Made by a program: the position numbers and the translations under genes | DNA from: Paenalcaligenes sp052103955 | GTDB lineage: Bacteria; Pseudomonadota; Gammaproteobacteria; Burkholderiales; Burkholderiaceae_B | Assembly (NCBI GenBank): GCA_052103955.1 | Contig: JBQELO010000016.1 | Location: 18,060-82,059 of the forward strand | Reading direction: 5' to 3' | Length of the DNA stretch: 64,000 bases | In this document: positions 24,681 to 33,902 of the stretch, piece by piece | Position numbering within the stretch: position 1 is the stretch's first letter | Layout: every line of letters starts with the position of its first letter | Notes under the pieces: model-generated | Told to the model about the DNA's origin: nothing | The model's database searches: none | The model's input: only the letters and a program-made list of their open reading frames with translations

Positions 24681-26000
24681 ATGCAGGAAGGCATGCAAAA
24701 TACCACCACAGGACGTTTGAGGGGCGCATTACAGCCTCAGGTAGCAAAGCGAGAGTTTTGGGCATGGGCGTTGTATGACTTTGCTAACTCTGGCTATACC
24801 ACAGTGGTGCTGACCTCGGTATTTGGGGCTTATTTTGTAGGGGTTGTGGCAGAAGGCGCGACATGGGGCACCTTGGCGTGGACCCTAACCCTATCGCTTT
24901 CTTACTTATTGATCATGCTAAGCATGCCCGCACTAGGGGCGTGGGTGGACAGGCGTGGACGTAAGCGGTTTTTATTGTTTACCAGCACGCTGGGATGTGT
25001 ATTGGGCACGTTGTTGTTGGCTGGAGCTAACCACGGCACCTTGTGGTGGGCCATGGCGTTTTTGGTGCTGTCTAACTATTGCTATTGTGTGGGCGAAGCG
25101 GTGATTGCGTCTTTCTTGCCTACCATTGCCAAGCCCGAAGCATTGGGGCGTGTGTCAGGCTGGGGGTGGGGCTTTGGCTATTGTGGCGGCATGCTTACCC
25201 TAGGTTTGTCCTTGGTGTTGGTGGTGCTAGGTGAGCAGCGGGGCTGGGTAGCATCTGAGTATGTGCCATGGGTAATGGTGCTGACAGCTGTAGTGTTTGG
25301 CGTGGCAGCTATACCTGCTTTTTTATGGCTAAAAGAACCGACTGCGATTACAGATACAGCACAGCAGCATGGCTGGTTTGCACACATACAGCATGCGTAT
25401 AAAGAAAGCCGTGCGCATTTTCCTGATTTGTACCGACTATTGTGTTGTTGTGCCTGCTATCAAGCGGGCATTTCGGTGGTGATTACGTTGTCATCAGTGT
25501 ATGCCACTCAAGTCATGGGGTTTGAAATGGGTCAGACTATGCTGCTGATCTTTACCGTGAATATAGCGGCCGCTTTGGGGGCGTTAGTATTTGGGTCTGT
25601 ACAAGATGCCATAGGGCATCGCTTAGCGCTGATGCTGACGTTGTTGGGGTGGTTGGTGATGATTGTAGTGGCGAGTTTCACTACGTCAGTCACAGGTTTT
25701 TGGATAGCGGCTGCCTTGGCTGGTTTATGTATAGGGAGCAGCCAAAGTGCTGGTAGAGCGATGGTGGGTGCCTTAACACCTCACGGTCGTCTGGGGGAAT
25801 TTTATGCGCTGTGGAGTTTTGCAGTACAACTGGCAGCAGTAGTGGGGCCCTTATCGTATGGCATTGTGGTCTGGGTAAGCCAAGGGAATCAACGTTTAGC
25901 GTTGTTGCTAACGGGATTGTTTTTTATTGTTGCGTTGATAGTGTTGAGAAAAGTAGATTTCATGCGTGGCGTGCAACACGCTCAGCATGCAGGAGAATAG
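24681..26000 (+). CDS. MFS transporter, UMF1/Atg22-like family
   Basis: A 439-residue protein with about twelve membrane helices. The start motif FWAWALYDFANSGYTTVVLTSVF is diagnostic of the UMF1 family, related to yeast Atg22. The substrate in bacteria is not established. The start is uncertain: ATG at 24681 lacks a ribosome binding site, while ATG at 24693 has AGGAAG (24685-24690) close by. The gene after it starts within a few bases, so they are probably cotranscribed. Confidence 0.85.
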   Translation: MQEGMQNTTTGRLRGALQPQVAKREFWAWALYDFANSGYTTVVLTSVFGAYFVGVVAEGATWGTLAWTLTLSLSYLLIMLSMPALGAWVDRRGRKRFLLFTSTLGCVLGTLLLAGANHGTLWWAMAFLVLSNYCYCVGEAVIASFLPTIAKPEALGRVSGWGWGFGYCGGMLTLGLSLVLVVLGEQRGWVASEYVPWVMVLTAVVFGVAAIPAFLWLKEPTAITDTAQQHGWFAHIQHAYKESRAHFPDLYRLLCCCACYQAGISVVITLSSVYATQVMGFEMGQTMLLIFTVNIAAALGALVFGSVQDAIGHRLALMLTLLGWLVMIVVASFTTSVTGFWIAAALAGLCIGSSQSAGRAMVGALTPHGRLGEFYALWSFAVQLAAVVGPLSYGIVVWVSQGNQRLALLLTGLFFIVALIVLRKVDFMRGVQHAQHAGE

Positions 26001-26001
26001 G

Positions 26002-26883
26002 TTGGAACAAAGTGAGTCAAGCCGTAATGCCCTGTTGTTAATGGGGCTAACCATTGTGTTATGGGGCGTGAGCTGGATTGTGATGAAATCCATGACCAAG
26101 CTCATTGGTCCTATAGATCTGGTGGCCACACGTTATGTCATCGCATTTTTGTTTTTATTTGCGGTGCAATGCTGGCGACGCATTCCATTTAGTATGCCGC
26201 CGTTTTGGCTATGCTTAGGTATAGCGGTGATGCAGACAGTGGGGTTTCAGGTGTTGGCCCAGTTTGCGTTGATGAGCGGTGGCGCTGGACAGGTGGTGCT
26301 GTTGGCATACACCATGCCGTTTTGGGTGGTGTTTTTCTCGTGGCGCATTATGGGCAATAAGCCCGATGCCAAGTACTTAATTGCATTGGGTTTTGGTTTG
26401 GCTGGTTTGCTACTGGTGCTGAAGCCGTGGGATGGCATGGGCGGTATGCTGAGCTCATTGTTGGCTTTGTTTTCTGGCGCATGTTGGGGTATTGGCGCTG
26501 TGTGGTCAAAGGTGATGTTTGAAAAGCACCAACCTAACATCATCAACCTGACAGTGTGGCAATTATTGATGGGTGCTGTGATTACAATCCCTTTGGGTTT
26601 TATCGTGCCGCAGCAACCGTGGGTATATGGCCCCGAGTTGTTTATTGGGTTGCTCTATATGGGGGCGTTGGCTTCTGGCATGGGTTGGTTGCTGTGGTTA
26701 AGCGTTATTCAACGAGTGTCAGCAACGGTTGCTGGTATGTCCAGTTTGGGTGTGCCAGTACTAGCGATTTTGTTGGCGTGGTGGGTGCTGGGTGAAGTGC
26801 CTGATATGTTCACCAAAATGGGTGTGGTATTGGTGGTGACGGGGCTTGTGGTGGTTAACTTGCCGGGCCGCAGAAAAGCATAG
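26002..26883 (+). CDS. EamA-family (drug/metabolite) transporter
   Basis: A 293-residue protein with ten membrane helices in two EamA repeats (about 10-135 and 145-280), including TIVLWGVSWIVMKSM and GMSSLGVPVLAILLAWWVLGE. The substrate is unknown. The frame is open further 5', but AGGAG at 25991-25995 sits 6 bases before TTG 26002, just after the upstream stop at 26000; TTG is therefore the preferred start. ATG at 25987 would overlap the transporter before it. Confidence 0.82.
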   Translation: MEQSESSRNALLLMGLTIVLWGVSWIVMKSMTKLIGPIDLVATRYVIAFLFLFAVQCWRRIPFSMPPFWLCLGIAVMQTVGFQVLAQFALMSGGAGQVVLLAYTMPFWVVFFSWRIMGNKPDAKYLIALGFGLAGLLLVLKPWDGMGGMLSSLLALFSGACWGIGAVWSKVMFEKHQPNIINLTVWQLLMGAVITIPLGFIVPQQPWVYGPELFIGLLYMGALASGMGWLLWLSVIQRVSATVAGMSSLGVPVLAILLAWWVLGEVPDMFTKMGVVLVVTGLVVVNLPGRRKA

Positions 26884-26938
26884 ATGGCCTGAGGCGTGGT
26901 GGTGAACGCTGCCACGCTAGATAGCAGTACACATAAAA

Positions 26939-26992
26939 CTGGGGGCTGTACGGTGTAGATGGGTTATCTACCGTGCAGCCCCCAGCGTTTTT
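26939..26992. terminator. Long bidirectional terminator
   Basis: CTGGGGGCTG (26939-26948) pairs with CAGCCCCCAG (26976-26985), with inner ACGGT/ACCGT and TAGA/TCTA. GTTTTT follows on the plus strand and TTTT on the minus strand. It ends both the transporter and the converging ETF-QO gene. Confidence 0.88.
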
Positions 26993-27033
26993 CTGGATGC
27001 GGCTAGGCCGCACCTAGAAAAGTCGTCATGTGA

Positions 27034-28683
27034 TTACATGCCGTTGTACACCGGCCCTTCGCCACCTTGTGGTGGTATCCATACGATGTTTTGGGAAGGG
27101 TCTTTGATGTCACAGGTTTTACAGTGCACACAGTTTTGCGCGTTAATTTGCAACTGGTCTTCACCTGCATCGTTTTTAATAAACTCGTAAACGCCAGCCG
27201 GGCAGTAACGTGCTTCTGGGCCTGCGTAGGTAGCCAGATTCAGTTTGACCGGGATGGATGCGTCTTTTAGTGTCAGGTGAATAGGCTCGTCTTCTTCGTG
27301 GTTGGTGTTCGAGATAAAGACAGAGCTTAGGCGGTCAAAGGTGAGTTTGCCGTCGGGTTTTGGATAGTCTATACGCTGGCACTGGTCAGCAGGCTGCAAG
27401 AAAGCGTGGTCTGGTTTGGTGTTACGCAAAGACCAAGGCATTTTGCCGCGCAGTACCAATTGCTCAATACCTGTCATGAGCGTGCCCACGGTACGGCCTT
27501 TTTTGAACCACTGTTTAAAGTTACGTGCTTTGTTCAGCTCGTCGTGCAGCCATGATTGCTCAAAAGCGGCAGGGTAGGCACTTAGCTCATCGTACTCACG
27601 GTTATTCGCCAAGGCATCCACAATGGCGTCAGCAGCCATCATGCCGGACTTGATTGCTGCGTGGCTGCCTTTGATGCGCGAGGCATTTAAGAAACCAGCC
27701 TCACAGCCCACCAACGCACCACCAGGGAACACCAGTTTAGGCAAGGACAGCAAACCACCAGCGGTTAGAGCGCGTGCACCATAGGCCAAACGCTTACCAC
27801 CTTCAAAGGTGGAACGTACGTAGGGGTGTGTTTTGAAACGCTGGAACTCTTCAAAGGGTGACAACCATGGGTTGGCGTAATCCAAGCCTACTACCAAACC
27901 AATTACTACAATGTTGTTGTCCAAGTGGTAAAGGAACGCACCACCGTAAGTATCGGAATCCAAGGGCCAGCCAGCCAAGTGCATGACCAAGCCTGGTTGG
28001 GATTGGGAAGGGTCAACTTCCCACATTTCTTTGATACCAATACCGTAGCTTTGGGCGTTTTTGCCTTCGTCTAGTTTGTATTTTTCGGTCAGTTGACGAC
28101 CTAAGTGACCACGGGAGCCTTCAGCAAAAATCGTGTATTTTGCCAGTAGTTCCATACCAGGTTGGTAGTGTGCGGTATGTGTGCCATCGCGGGCCACACC
28201 CATATCGCCAGTGATCACGCCGCGCACGGCTTTGCCGTCCTCGGTGTACAGCAGGGTGGCAGCGGCAAAACCCGGGAAAATATCCACACCCAGAGCTTCG
28301 GCTTGTTCCCCCAACCATTTGGTTACATCACCTAAACGCACAATGTAGTTGCCATGGTTTTTAAAACAGTCTGGCAGCATCCACATGGGTGTTTCTTTGG
28401 CGCCTTTTTCATCCAAGAAAACAAACTTGTCAGCGTTCACTTCTATGTTTAGTGGTGCGCCTTTGTCTTTCCAGTCTGGAATGAGCTCTGTTAGCGCTTG
28501 GGGATCCATCACTGCGCCAGACAAAATATGAGCACCGATTTCCGCCCCTTTCTCCAATACACAAACGCTGATGTCTTGGTTAGCTGTGGCGGCACGTTGT
28601 TTGATACGGATGGCTGTGGCTAAGCCAGCAGGGCCACCGCCTACGATGACCACATCGTATTCCATCGATTCGCGTTCAGACAT
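27034..28683 (-). CDS. etfD: Electron transfer flavoprotein-ubiquinone oxidoreductase
   Basis: Membrane-associated FAD/4Fe-4S enzyme passing electrons from ETF to ubiquinone in fatty acid and amino acid oxidation. The 549-residue protein has FAD motif GGGPAG near the N-terminus and a C-terminal ferredoxin-type cluster site (CPAGVYEF ... NCVHCKTCDIKDP). The reading frame extends 19 codons upstream, but GGAGG lies 9 bases before the ATG at 28683, which is chosen. The ETF subunit genes are not nearby. Confidence 0.95.
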   Translation of the reverse strand: MSERESMEYDVVIVGGGPAGLATAIRIKQRAATANQDISVCVLEKGAEIGAHILSGAVMDPQALTELIPDWKDKGAPLNIEVNADKFVFLDEKGAKETPMWMLPDCFKNHGNYIVRLGDVTKWLGEQAEALGVDIFPGFAAATLLYTEDGKAVRGVITGDMGVARDGTHTAHYQPGMELLAKYTIFAEGSRGHLGRQLTEKYKLDEGKNAQSYGIGIKEMWEVDPSQSQPGLVMHLAGWPLDSDTYGGAFLYHLDNNIVVIGLVVGLDYANPWLSPFEEFQRFKTHPYVRSTFEGGKRLAYGARALTAGGLLSLPKLVFPGGALVGCEAGFLNASRIKGSHAAIKSGMMAADAIVDALANNREYDELSAYPAAFEQSWLHDELNKARNFKQWFKKGRTVGTLMTGIEQLVLRGKMPWSLRNTKPDHAFLQPADQCQRIDYPKPDGKLTFDRLSSVFISNTNHEEDEPIHLTLKDASIPVKLNLATYAGPEARYCPAGVYEFIKNDAGEDQLQINAQNCVHCKTCDIKDPSQNIVWIPPQGGEGPVYNGM

Positions 28684-28912
28684 GTAAGAGGTCCTCCGGT
28701 TATAGGTATAGTGCAGCACAGTACTAGCGATGACGCTCAAAGCCTGTGCAACAAAAGTAGTAAGATGCTGCCAATTATAGGGTAGGCAGCGGTTTGCGGG
28801 ACTAAAAGCAACTTCATAATAGGCAAACAGTTTGTTTTAGAACGCTATACTGTTGGTTTAAGCGTAACGTAGAGATTGCTTCGTTACCAGAGCGCACAAG
28901 ATTGTCAGGAAA

Positions 28913-30718
28913 ATGAATAAACTCAAGGCTTCCCACTCTATTAGTGACCGTATTCAGGCGCTACGTGCCGTGATGCAGCAGGCAGCTGTGCAGGCGTGTT
29001 TTATCCCTTCTGCCGACCCTCATTTGTCCGAGTATTTGCCCGAACACTGGCAAGCCAGAGCATGGCTAAGTGGTTTTGGTGGGTCTGCTGGCAGTTTGTT
29101 GGTCACCGCAGATTTTGCTGGTTTATGGACAGACAGTCGCTACTGGGTTCAGGCCGAGAGTGATTTGCGTGACTCTGGCGTGACGTTGATGCGTCAAGGC
29201 GATACGGGAGTGTTAGACCCTTTGCCTTGGGTGGAAGCGCGGTTGGCTAAGGGCAATGTGGTTGCTATAGATGGTAATGTGCTGTCTATGCAGAGCTTCG
29301 AAGCGTGGAGTCGTCTGTTAGATAGCGGCATTACGTTAGAAACCTCTTTGGATTTACCCGGACAGATTTGGGATCAACGGCCCGCATTACCACATGAGCT
29401 CGTGTATGAGCATGCGTTAGAGTATGCGATTGAGTCACGAGCACAGAAGTTGCAGCAAGTTCGTGAGGAAATGGTGGCGCTGGATGTGGGCGGTCATTTG
29501 ATCTCTAGCTTGGACGACATTGCGTGGCTGTTGAACTTACGCGGTGGGGATGTGCCCTATAACCCCGTGTTCTTGGCGCATTTTTGGTTAGATGCTAAGC
29601 AAGCCATTTTGTATGTGGCGGCGGGTAAAGTGCCCGCGGCGCTGGAAAAAACCTTGCGTGCCGATGGGGTGGAGTTACGTGAGTACAGCCAAATAGCGGT
29701 TGATTTGGCTAACTTACCAGACGACATGTCAGTATTGGTGGACCCACAACGTGTAACGGTGGGGACGCTATTGGCTGCACCGCAGGTACAGTGGTTGCAA
29801 GCATTAAACCCGTCACAGACCTTAAAAGCCATCAAAAGTGATCGGGCGATCGCACACATTCGACGCGCGATGGAACACGATGGCGCGGCATTGTGTGAGT
29901 TCTTTGCATGGTTTGATCGCACTGTGCGTGAACGTGCGATTACCGAACTAGAGGTAGATGAAGAACTTACCGCTAAGCGTGCCGCTAAGCCAGGCTTTGT
30001 CAGCCCAAGCTTTGGCACTATTGCGGCATTTGGCCCTAACGGCGCTATGCCTCATTACCAAGCTACCGAGCAGAGTTACGCTGCGATAGAAGGCAATGGC
30101 TTGTTGCTGATTGATTCTGGTGGCCAGTATTGGGGCGGCACAACGGACATCACCCGTGTGGTGCCCGTTGGGCAGATTAGTGCCGAGGAAAAGCGTGACT
30201 TTACCTTAGTGTTAAAAGGCATGATTCAATTGTCGCAGGCCGTTTTCCCTGTGGGGCTAACCGGCCAACAGTTGGATGTCTTGGCGAGACAGCCGTTGTG
30301 GCGTGAAGGGCTAGAGTTCGGTCACGGTACAGGCCATGGCGTAGGGTACTTCTTAAACGTACACGAAGGCCCGCAGTCTATTTCATGGCGTGGTAGGCCC
30401 GCTAAACCGGTGGCCATGAAGCAAGGTATGGTGACATCTAACGAGCCGGGTTTGTACAGGGCAGGGAAGTGGGGTATTCGTATCGAAAACCTAGTGGTGG
30501 CGCAGCCTGCGCTACGTACTGAGTTTGGCGAATTCCTGCGTTTTGAGACGCTAACCTTGTGTCCTATAGATACACGTTGTATTGAACGTTCTTTATTAAC
30601 GCAAGATGAGGTGCAGTGGTTAAACAGTTACCACGCCGAGGTACGAGAACGCCTCTCACCTCTCTTGCAAGCAGAGGCTTTAGAGTGGCTGCACGAGCAG
30701 ACGCAAGCCTTGTTGTAA
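28913..30718 (+). CDS. pepP: Xaa-Pro aminopeptidase (M24B, long form)
   Basis: Metal-dependent removal of an N-terminal residue before proline. The 601-residue protein is the long three-domain form resembling eukaryotic aminopeptidase P1. Two N-terminal creatinase-like domains cover about 1-320. The catalytic pita-bread domain at about 325-540 has metal ligands in LIDSGGQYWGGTTDITR, HGTGHGVGYFLNVHEGP, SNEPGLY and IRIENLV. AGGA precedes the ATG. Transcribed away from etfD. Confidence 0.93.
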   Translation: MNKLKASHSISDRIQALRAVMQQAAVQACFIPSADPHLSEYLPEHWQARAWLSGFGGSAGSLLVTADFAGLWTDSRYWVQAESDLRDSGVTLMRQGDTGVLDPLPWVEARLAKGNVVAIDGNVLSMQSFEAWSRLLDSGITLETSLDLPGQIWDQRPALPHELVYEHALEYAIESRAQKLQQVREEMVALDVGGHLISSLDDIAWLLNLRGGDVPYNPVFLAHFWLDAKQAILYVAAGKVPAALEKTLRADGVELREYSQIAVDLANLPDDMSVLVDPQRVTVGTLLAAPQVQWLQALNPSQTLKAIKSDRAIAHIRRAMEHDGAALCEFFAWFDRTVRERAITELEVDEELTAKRAAKPGFVSPSFGTIAAFGPNGAMPHYQATEQSYAAIEGNGLLLIDSGGQYWGGTTDITRVVPVGQISAEEKRDFTLVLKGMIQLSQAVFPVGLTGQQLDVLARQPLWREGLEFGHGTGHGVGYFLNVHEGPQSISWRGRPAKPVAMKQGMVTSNEPGLYRAGKWGIRIENLVVAQPALRTEFGEFLRFETLTLCPIDTRCIERSLLTQDEVQWLNSYHAEVRERLSPLLQAEALEWLHEQTQALL

Positions 30719-30731
30719 AACAGGTGCAGCC

Positions 30732-30755
30732 GGGTCAGTTTGTTTCACCTGACCC
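30732..30755 (+). terminator. Hairpin between pepP and pyrG
   Basis: GGGTCAG (30732-30738) pairs with CTGACCC (30749-30755). CAGGTG (30721-30726) can alternatively pair with CACCTG (30746-30751). No T-run follows, so termination is uncertain. Confidence 0.35.
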
Positions 30756-30772
30756 ATGGTTGCCGTTATAAT
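30744..30772 (+). promoter_or_regulatory. Candidate pyrG promoter
   Basis: TTCACC at 30744-30749, a 17-base spacer, and a consensus TATAAT at 30767-30772, 48 bases before the pyrG ATG. The -35 lies in the pepP hairpin. Confidence 0.5.
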
Positions 30773-30819
30773 CCAAATTTCCCGCTATAGCCTGATCTAA
30801 CCCTCAGGCGTCTATCGAA

Positions 30820-32457
30820 ATGACCACCAAATATGTATTTGTAACAGGGGGGGTAGTCTCCTCTCTGGGTAAAGGCATTGCAGCGGCATCACTGGCCGCG
30901 CTACTCGAATCTCGCGGTTTGCGTGTCACCATGCTCAAGCTGGATCCTTATATCAACGTGGATCCAGGCACCATGAGCCCTTTCCAGCACGGCGAAGTCT
31001 TCGTGACCGAAGACGGTGCGGAAACTGATCTGGACTTAGGACACTACGAACGATTCATTTCTACCAAAATGCGTAAGGTGAATAACTTTACCACCGGTAA
31101 AATTTATGAATCCGTTTTACGTAAAGAGCGCCGCGGCGACTACTTGGGTAAAACCGTTCAGGTTATTCCCCATATCACCAACGAAATTCAAGACTTCATC
31201 ATGCGTGGCGCCAAAGCGGCCTACAACGGTGAGGCCGATGTGGCGATTGTTGAAATTGGCGGTACTGTAGGGGACATTGAGTCCTTGCCGTTCTTGGAAG
31301 CTGTACGTCAAATGGGCTTGCGCTTAGGGCGTAACCATACGGCATTGGTGCACCTGACTTTGGTGCCATTCATCAAGTCAGCAGGCGAATTAAAAACCAA
31401 ACCTACACAGCATTCTGTACAGAAACTGCGTGAAATTGGTTTGTTCCCTAATGCCTTGTTGTGTCGTGCAGATCGCGAAATCCCAGATGATGAGCGTGCC
31501 AAAATCTCGATGTTCTCCAATGTGCCATTGGATGCCGTGATTTCAGTGTGGGATGCAACGTCCATCTACAAGATTCCTTCCATGTTGCATAAACAAGGTT
31601 TGGATCAGTTGGTGTGTGATGCCTTGTCTATTTCTCCACCGCCTGCTGATTTGACCATGTGGGATAATCTGGTTGATGCATTGGAGCACCCAGAGCACGA
31701 AATCACTATCGGTATGGTAGGTAAATATGTGGAGCTGACAGAGTCCTACAAATCGCTAAGCGAGGCGTTGATTCATGCCGGTATTCACACACGCACCCAA
31801 GTCAAAATCCAATACATCGACTCTGAAGACATTGAGCGCGATGGCACAGGTTGCTTGGAAGGCTTGAGCGCCATTCTTGTACCTGGCGGTTTTGGTAAAC
31901 GTGGTACAGAAGGCAAGATCACCGCAATACGCTACGCACGCGAAAATAAAGTACCTTTCTTGGGTATTTGTTTGGGCATGCAGTTGGCTGTGGTTGAGTT
32001 TGCTCGCCATGTAGCTGGTTTGGGTGGTGCAAACAGTACCGAGTTTGATCCTTCCGCTGCACACCCTGTGGTGGCGTTGATTACCGAATGGCAAGACCGC
32101 GACGGTAATGTAGAGCACCGTAGCCAAGAAGATGACTTGGGCGGCACCATGCGTAAAGGTGCACAGCGTTGTCCTGTGAAAGCAGGCACACGTGCAGCCG
32201 ATATCTATGGCCCAGAGGTTAACGAGCGTCACCGTCACCGTTTTGAGGTGAACAACGCTTATGTACCTCGATTGGAAGAAGCTGGTTTGGTGATCAGTGC
32301 TCGTACTCCTACCGAGAACTTGCCTGAAATCATGGAAATCCCAACTCACCCTTGGTTCATGGGCGTGCAGTTCCATCCGGAATTCACCTCTACACCACGT
32401 GATGGGCATCCATTGTTCATCAGCTATGTTAAAGCTGCTTTGGCGAACCTTCGCTAA
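30820..32457 (+). CDS. pyrG: CTP synthase
   Basis: Makes CTP from UTP, ATP and glutamine. The 545-residue protein has an amidoligase domain at about 1-270 (FVTGGVVSSLGKGI, LKLDPYINVDPGTMSP) and a class I glutamine amidotransferase domain from about 290 on, with nucleophile Cys in FLGICLGMQ and the His-Glu pair in GVQFHPEFTS. Length is normal. kdsA follows after a 92-base gap; the order pyrG-kdsA-eno-ftsB is common in betaproteobacteria. Confidence 0.97.
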   Translation: MTTKYVFVTGGVVSSLGKGIAAASLAALLESRGLRVTMLKLDPYINVDPGTMSPFQHGEVFVTEDGAETDLDLGHYERFISTKMRKVNNFTTGKIYESVLRKERRGDYLGKTVQVIPHITNEIQDFIMRGAKAAYNGEADVAIVEIGGTVGDIESLPFLEAVRQMGLRLGRNHTALVHLTLVPFIKSAGELKTKPTQHSVQKLREIGLFPNALLCRADREIPDDERAKISMFSNVPLDAVISVWDATSIYKIPSMLHKQGLDQLVCDALSISPPPADLTMWDNLVDALEHPEHEITIGMVGKYVELTESYKSLSEALIHAGIHTRTQVKIQYIDSEDIERDGTGCLEGLSAILVPGGFGKRGTEGKITAIRYARENKVPFLGICLGMQLAVVEFARHVAGLGGANSTEFDPSAAHPVVALITEWQDRDGNVEHRSQEDDLGGTMRKGAQRCPVKAGTRAADIYGPEVNERHRHRFEVNNAYVPRLEEAGLVISARTPTENLPEIMEIPTHPWFMGVQFHPEFTSTPRDGHPLFISYVKAALANLR

Positions 32458-32549
32458 GGTGGTGGATCAACGCCTGTTTGCGTAGTAGGCAGACAGGCGC
32501 GATCAGGCTCAGGCCTGAAGTATTGAATTTTTGTTTACCGGGAGCTGCT

Positions 32550-33407
32550 ATGGAATTATGTGGTTTTCAGGTTGGTCTTGATAGACCTTTCTTCCTGATT
32601 GCTGGTCCATGTGTGATCGAGTCGCGCCAAATGGCGTTTGATACAGCGGGTGTGCTGAAAGAAATCACGGACGAATTGGGTATTCCATTCATTTATAAAA
32701 GTTCGTTTGATAAGGCCAATCGTAGCTCCGGCAGTTCGTTCCGTGGCCCAGGTATACAGGAAGGTCTGCAAATCTTGGCTGATGTGCGTGCGCACTACGG
32801 TGTGCCTGTGCTGACCGATGTGCACGATAAGGATCAAGTGGATGATGTGGCTGCCATTGTGGATGTGCTGCAAACGCCAGCCTTCTTGTGCAGGCAAACT
32901 GACTTTATTCAAGCCTGTGCAGCCACACTAAAACCCGTCAATATCAAAAAAGGCCAATTTCTTGCGCCGCATGACATGGTGCATGTGGTAGAGAAAGCTC
33001 GTGCTGCGGCGCGTGAAGTGGGTGGTGATGGCGACACTATTATGGTGTGTGAGCGTGGCGCTTCATTTGGCTACAACAACCTCGTGTCGGATATGCGCTC
33101 GCTCGCCATTATGCGTGAAACACAGTGCCCAGTCGTGTTTGATGCGACGCACTCTGTGCAGTTGCCTGGTGGCCAAGGTAGTAAATCGGGTGGTCAAAGC
33201 GAATTTGTGCCCGTGTTGGCCCGAGCAGCGGTAGCCGTGGGGATAGCGGGTTTGTTTATGGAAACACATCCAGACCCAAGCAAAGCGCTGTCTGATGGCC
33301 CTAACGCTGTGCCATTGCATTTAATGCCTGCCTTGTTACGCAGCCTTAAAGAAATTGACCAGATCGTGAAGCAAGATGGTGGCTTACTAGAAGCCAACTG
33401 GAAGTAA
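32550..33407 (+). CDS. kdsA: 3-deoxy-D-manno-octulosonate 8-phosphate synthase
   Basis: Condenses PEP with arabinose 5-phosphate for the Kdo of LPS. The 285-residue TIM-barrel protein has LIAGPCVIES, YKSSFDKANRSS, TDVHD and VFDATHSVQLPGG as family motifs. The frame is open 24 codons further up, but GGGAG at 32540-32544 and the family start point to ATG 32550. The next gene begins 13 bases after the stop. Confidence 0.96.
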   Translation: MELCGFQVGLDRPFFLIAGPCVIESRQMAFDTAGVLKEITDELGIPFIYKSSFDKANRSSGSSFRGPGIQEGLQILADVRAHYGVPVLTDVHDKDQVDDVAAIVDVLQTPAFLCRQTDFIQACAATLKPVNIKKGQFLAPHDMVHVVEKARAAAREVGGDGDTIMVCERGASFGYNNLVSDMRSLAIMRETQCPVVFDATHSVQLPGGQGSKSGGQSEFVPVLARAAVAVGIAGLFMETHPDPSKALSDGPNAVPLHLMPALLRSLKEIDQIVKQDGGLLEANWK

Positions 33408-33420
33408 TCAAGGAGACAAC

Positions 33421-33705
33421 ATGGCAGCTTATATTATTGCCAATGTGGATGTAACTGATCCGGAACAATACAAAGCCTACCAACAGCTTTCTACGCATGC
33501 GATGAAAAAGCATAACGTGAAATTGTTGGCACGGGGTGGGGAAACTCTGACCTTGGAAGGCAATGCCCCCAAGCGTACAGTAGTGATTGAGTTTGAAACC
33601 ATGGGAGCTGCAGAAGCTTTCTACAACTCGCCCGAATACTTGGCCGCTCGCCAATCACGGGAAAACGCCGCGCACATGACTATGTATGTGGTGCAAGGGG
33701 TGTAA
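33421..33705 (+). CDS. DUF1330 family protein
   Basis: A 94-residue soluble protein with the ferredoxin-like dimeric alpha/beta-barrel pattern of DUF1330 (YIIANVDVTDPEQYKAYQQ, VIEFETMGAAEAFYNSPEY). Function is unknown. AAGGAG lies 5 bases before the ATG. It lies between kdsA and eno and is probably cotranscribed with kdsA. Confidence 0.85.
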   Translation: MAAYIIANVDVTDPEQYKAYQQLSTHAMKKHNVKLLARGGETLTLEGNAPKRTVVIEFETMGAAEAFYNSPEYLAARQSRENAAHMTMYVVQGV

Positions 33706-33740
33706 CCATCCCACTATAAGATGAAAGAATCTGACAGGGT

Positions 33741-33797
33741 AGGTACTTTTAATACATACACACCATAAAGAGATTGGTGAGTCAGGTACTTTATAAT
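33741..33797 (+). promoter_or_regulatory. eno upstream region with direct repeat and -10 box
   Basis: AGGTACTTT occurs at 33741-33749 and 33784-33792 (43 bases apart); the second runs into TATAAT at 33792-33797. No good -35 is seen. The spacing of about four helical turns could suit a bound regulator; this is inference. Confidence 0.35.
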
Positions 33798-33902
33798 TCT
33801 TATTACTGAGCATGAACATTCTTGCCGGATTTGTGGCAGCAGCAACAGATCCGGTTCGTTTTTATCAGCGTTATCGCTAACAGCAAGCAGGACTGTCAAA
33901 AC

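Noticed and set aside
31756..32409. A 217-codon ORF antisense to pyrG
   Set aside because: Antisense shadow of the glutaminase domain of a certain gene; composition is not protein-like.
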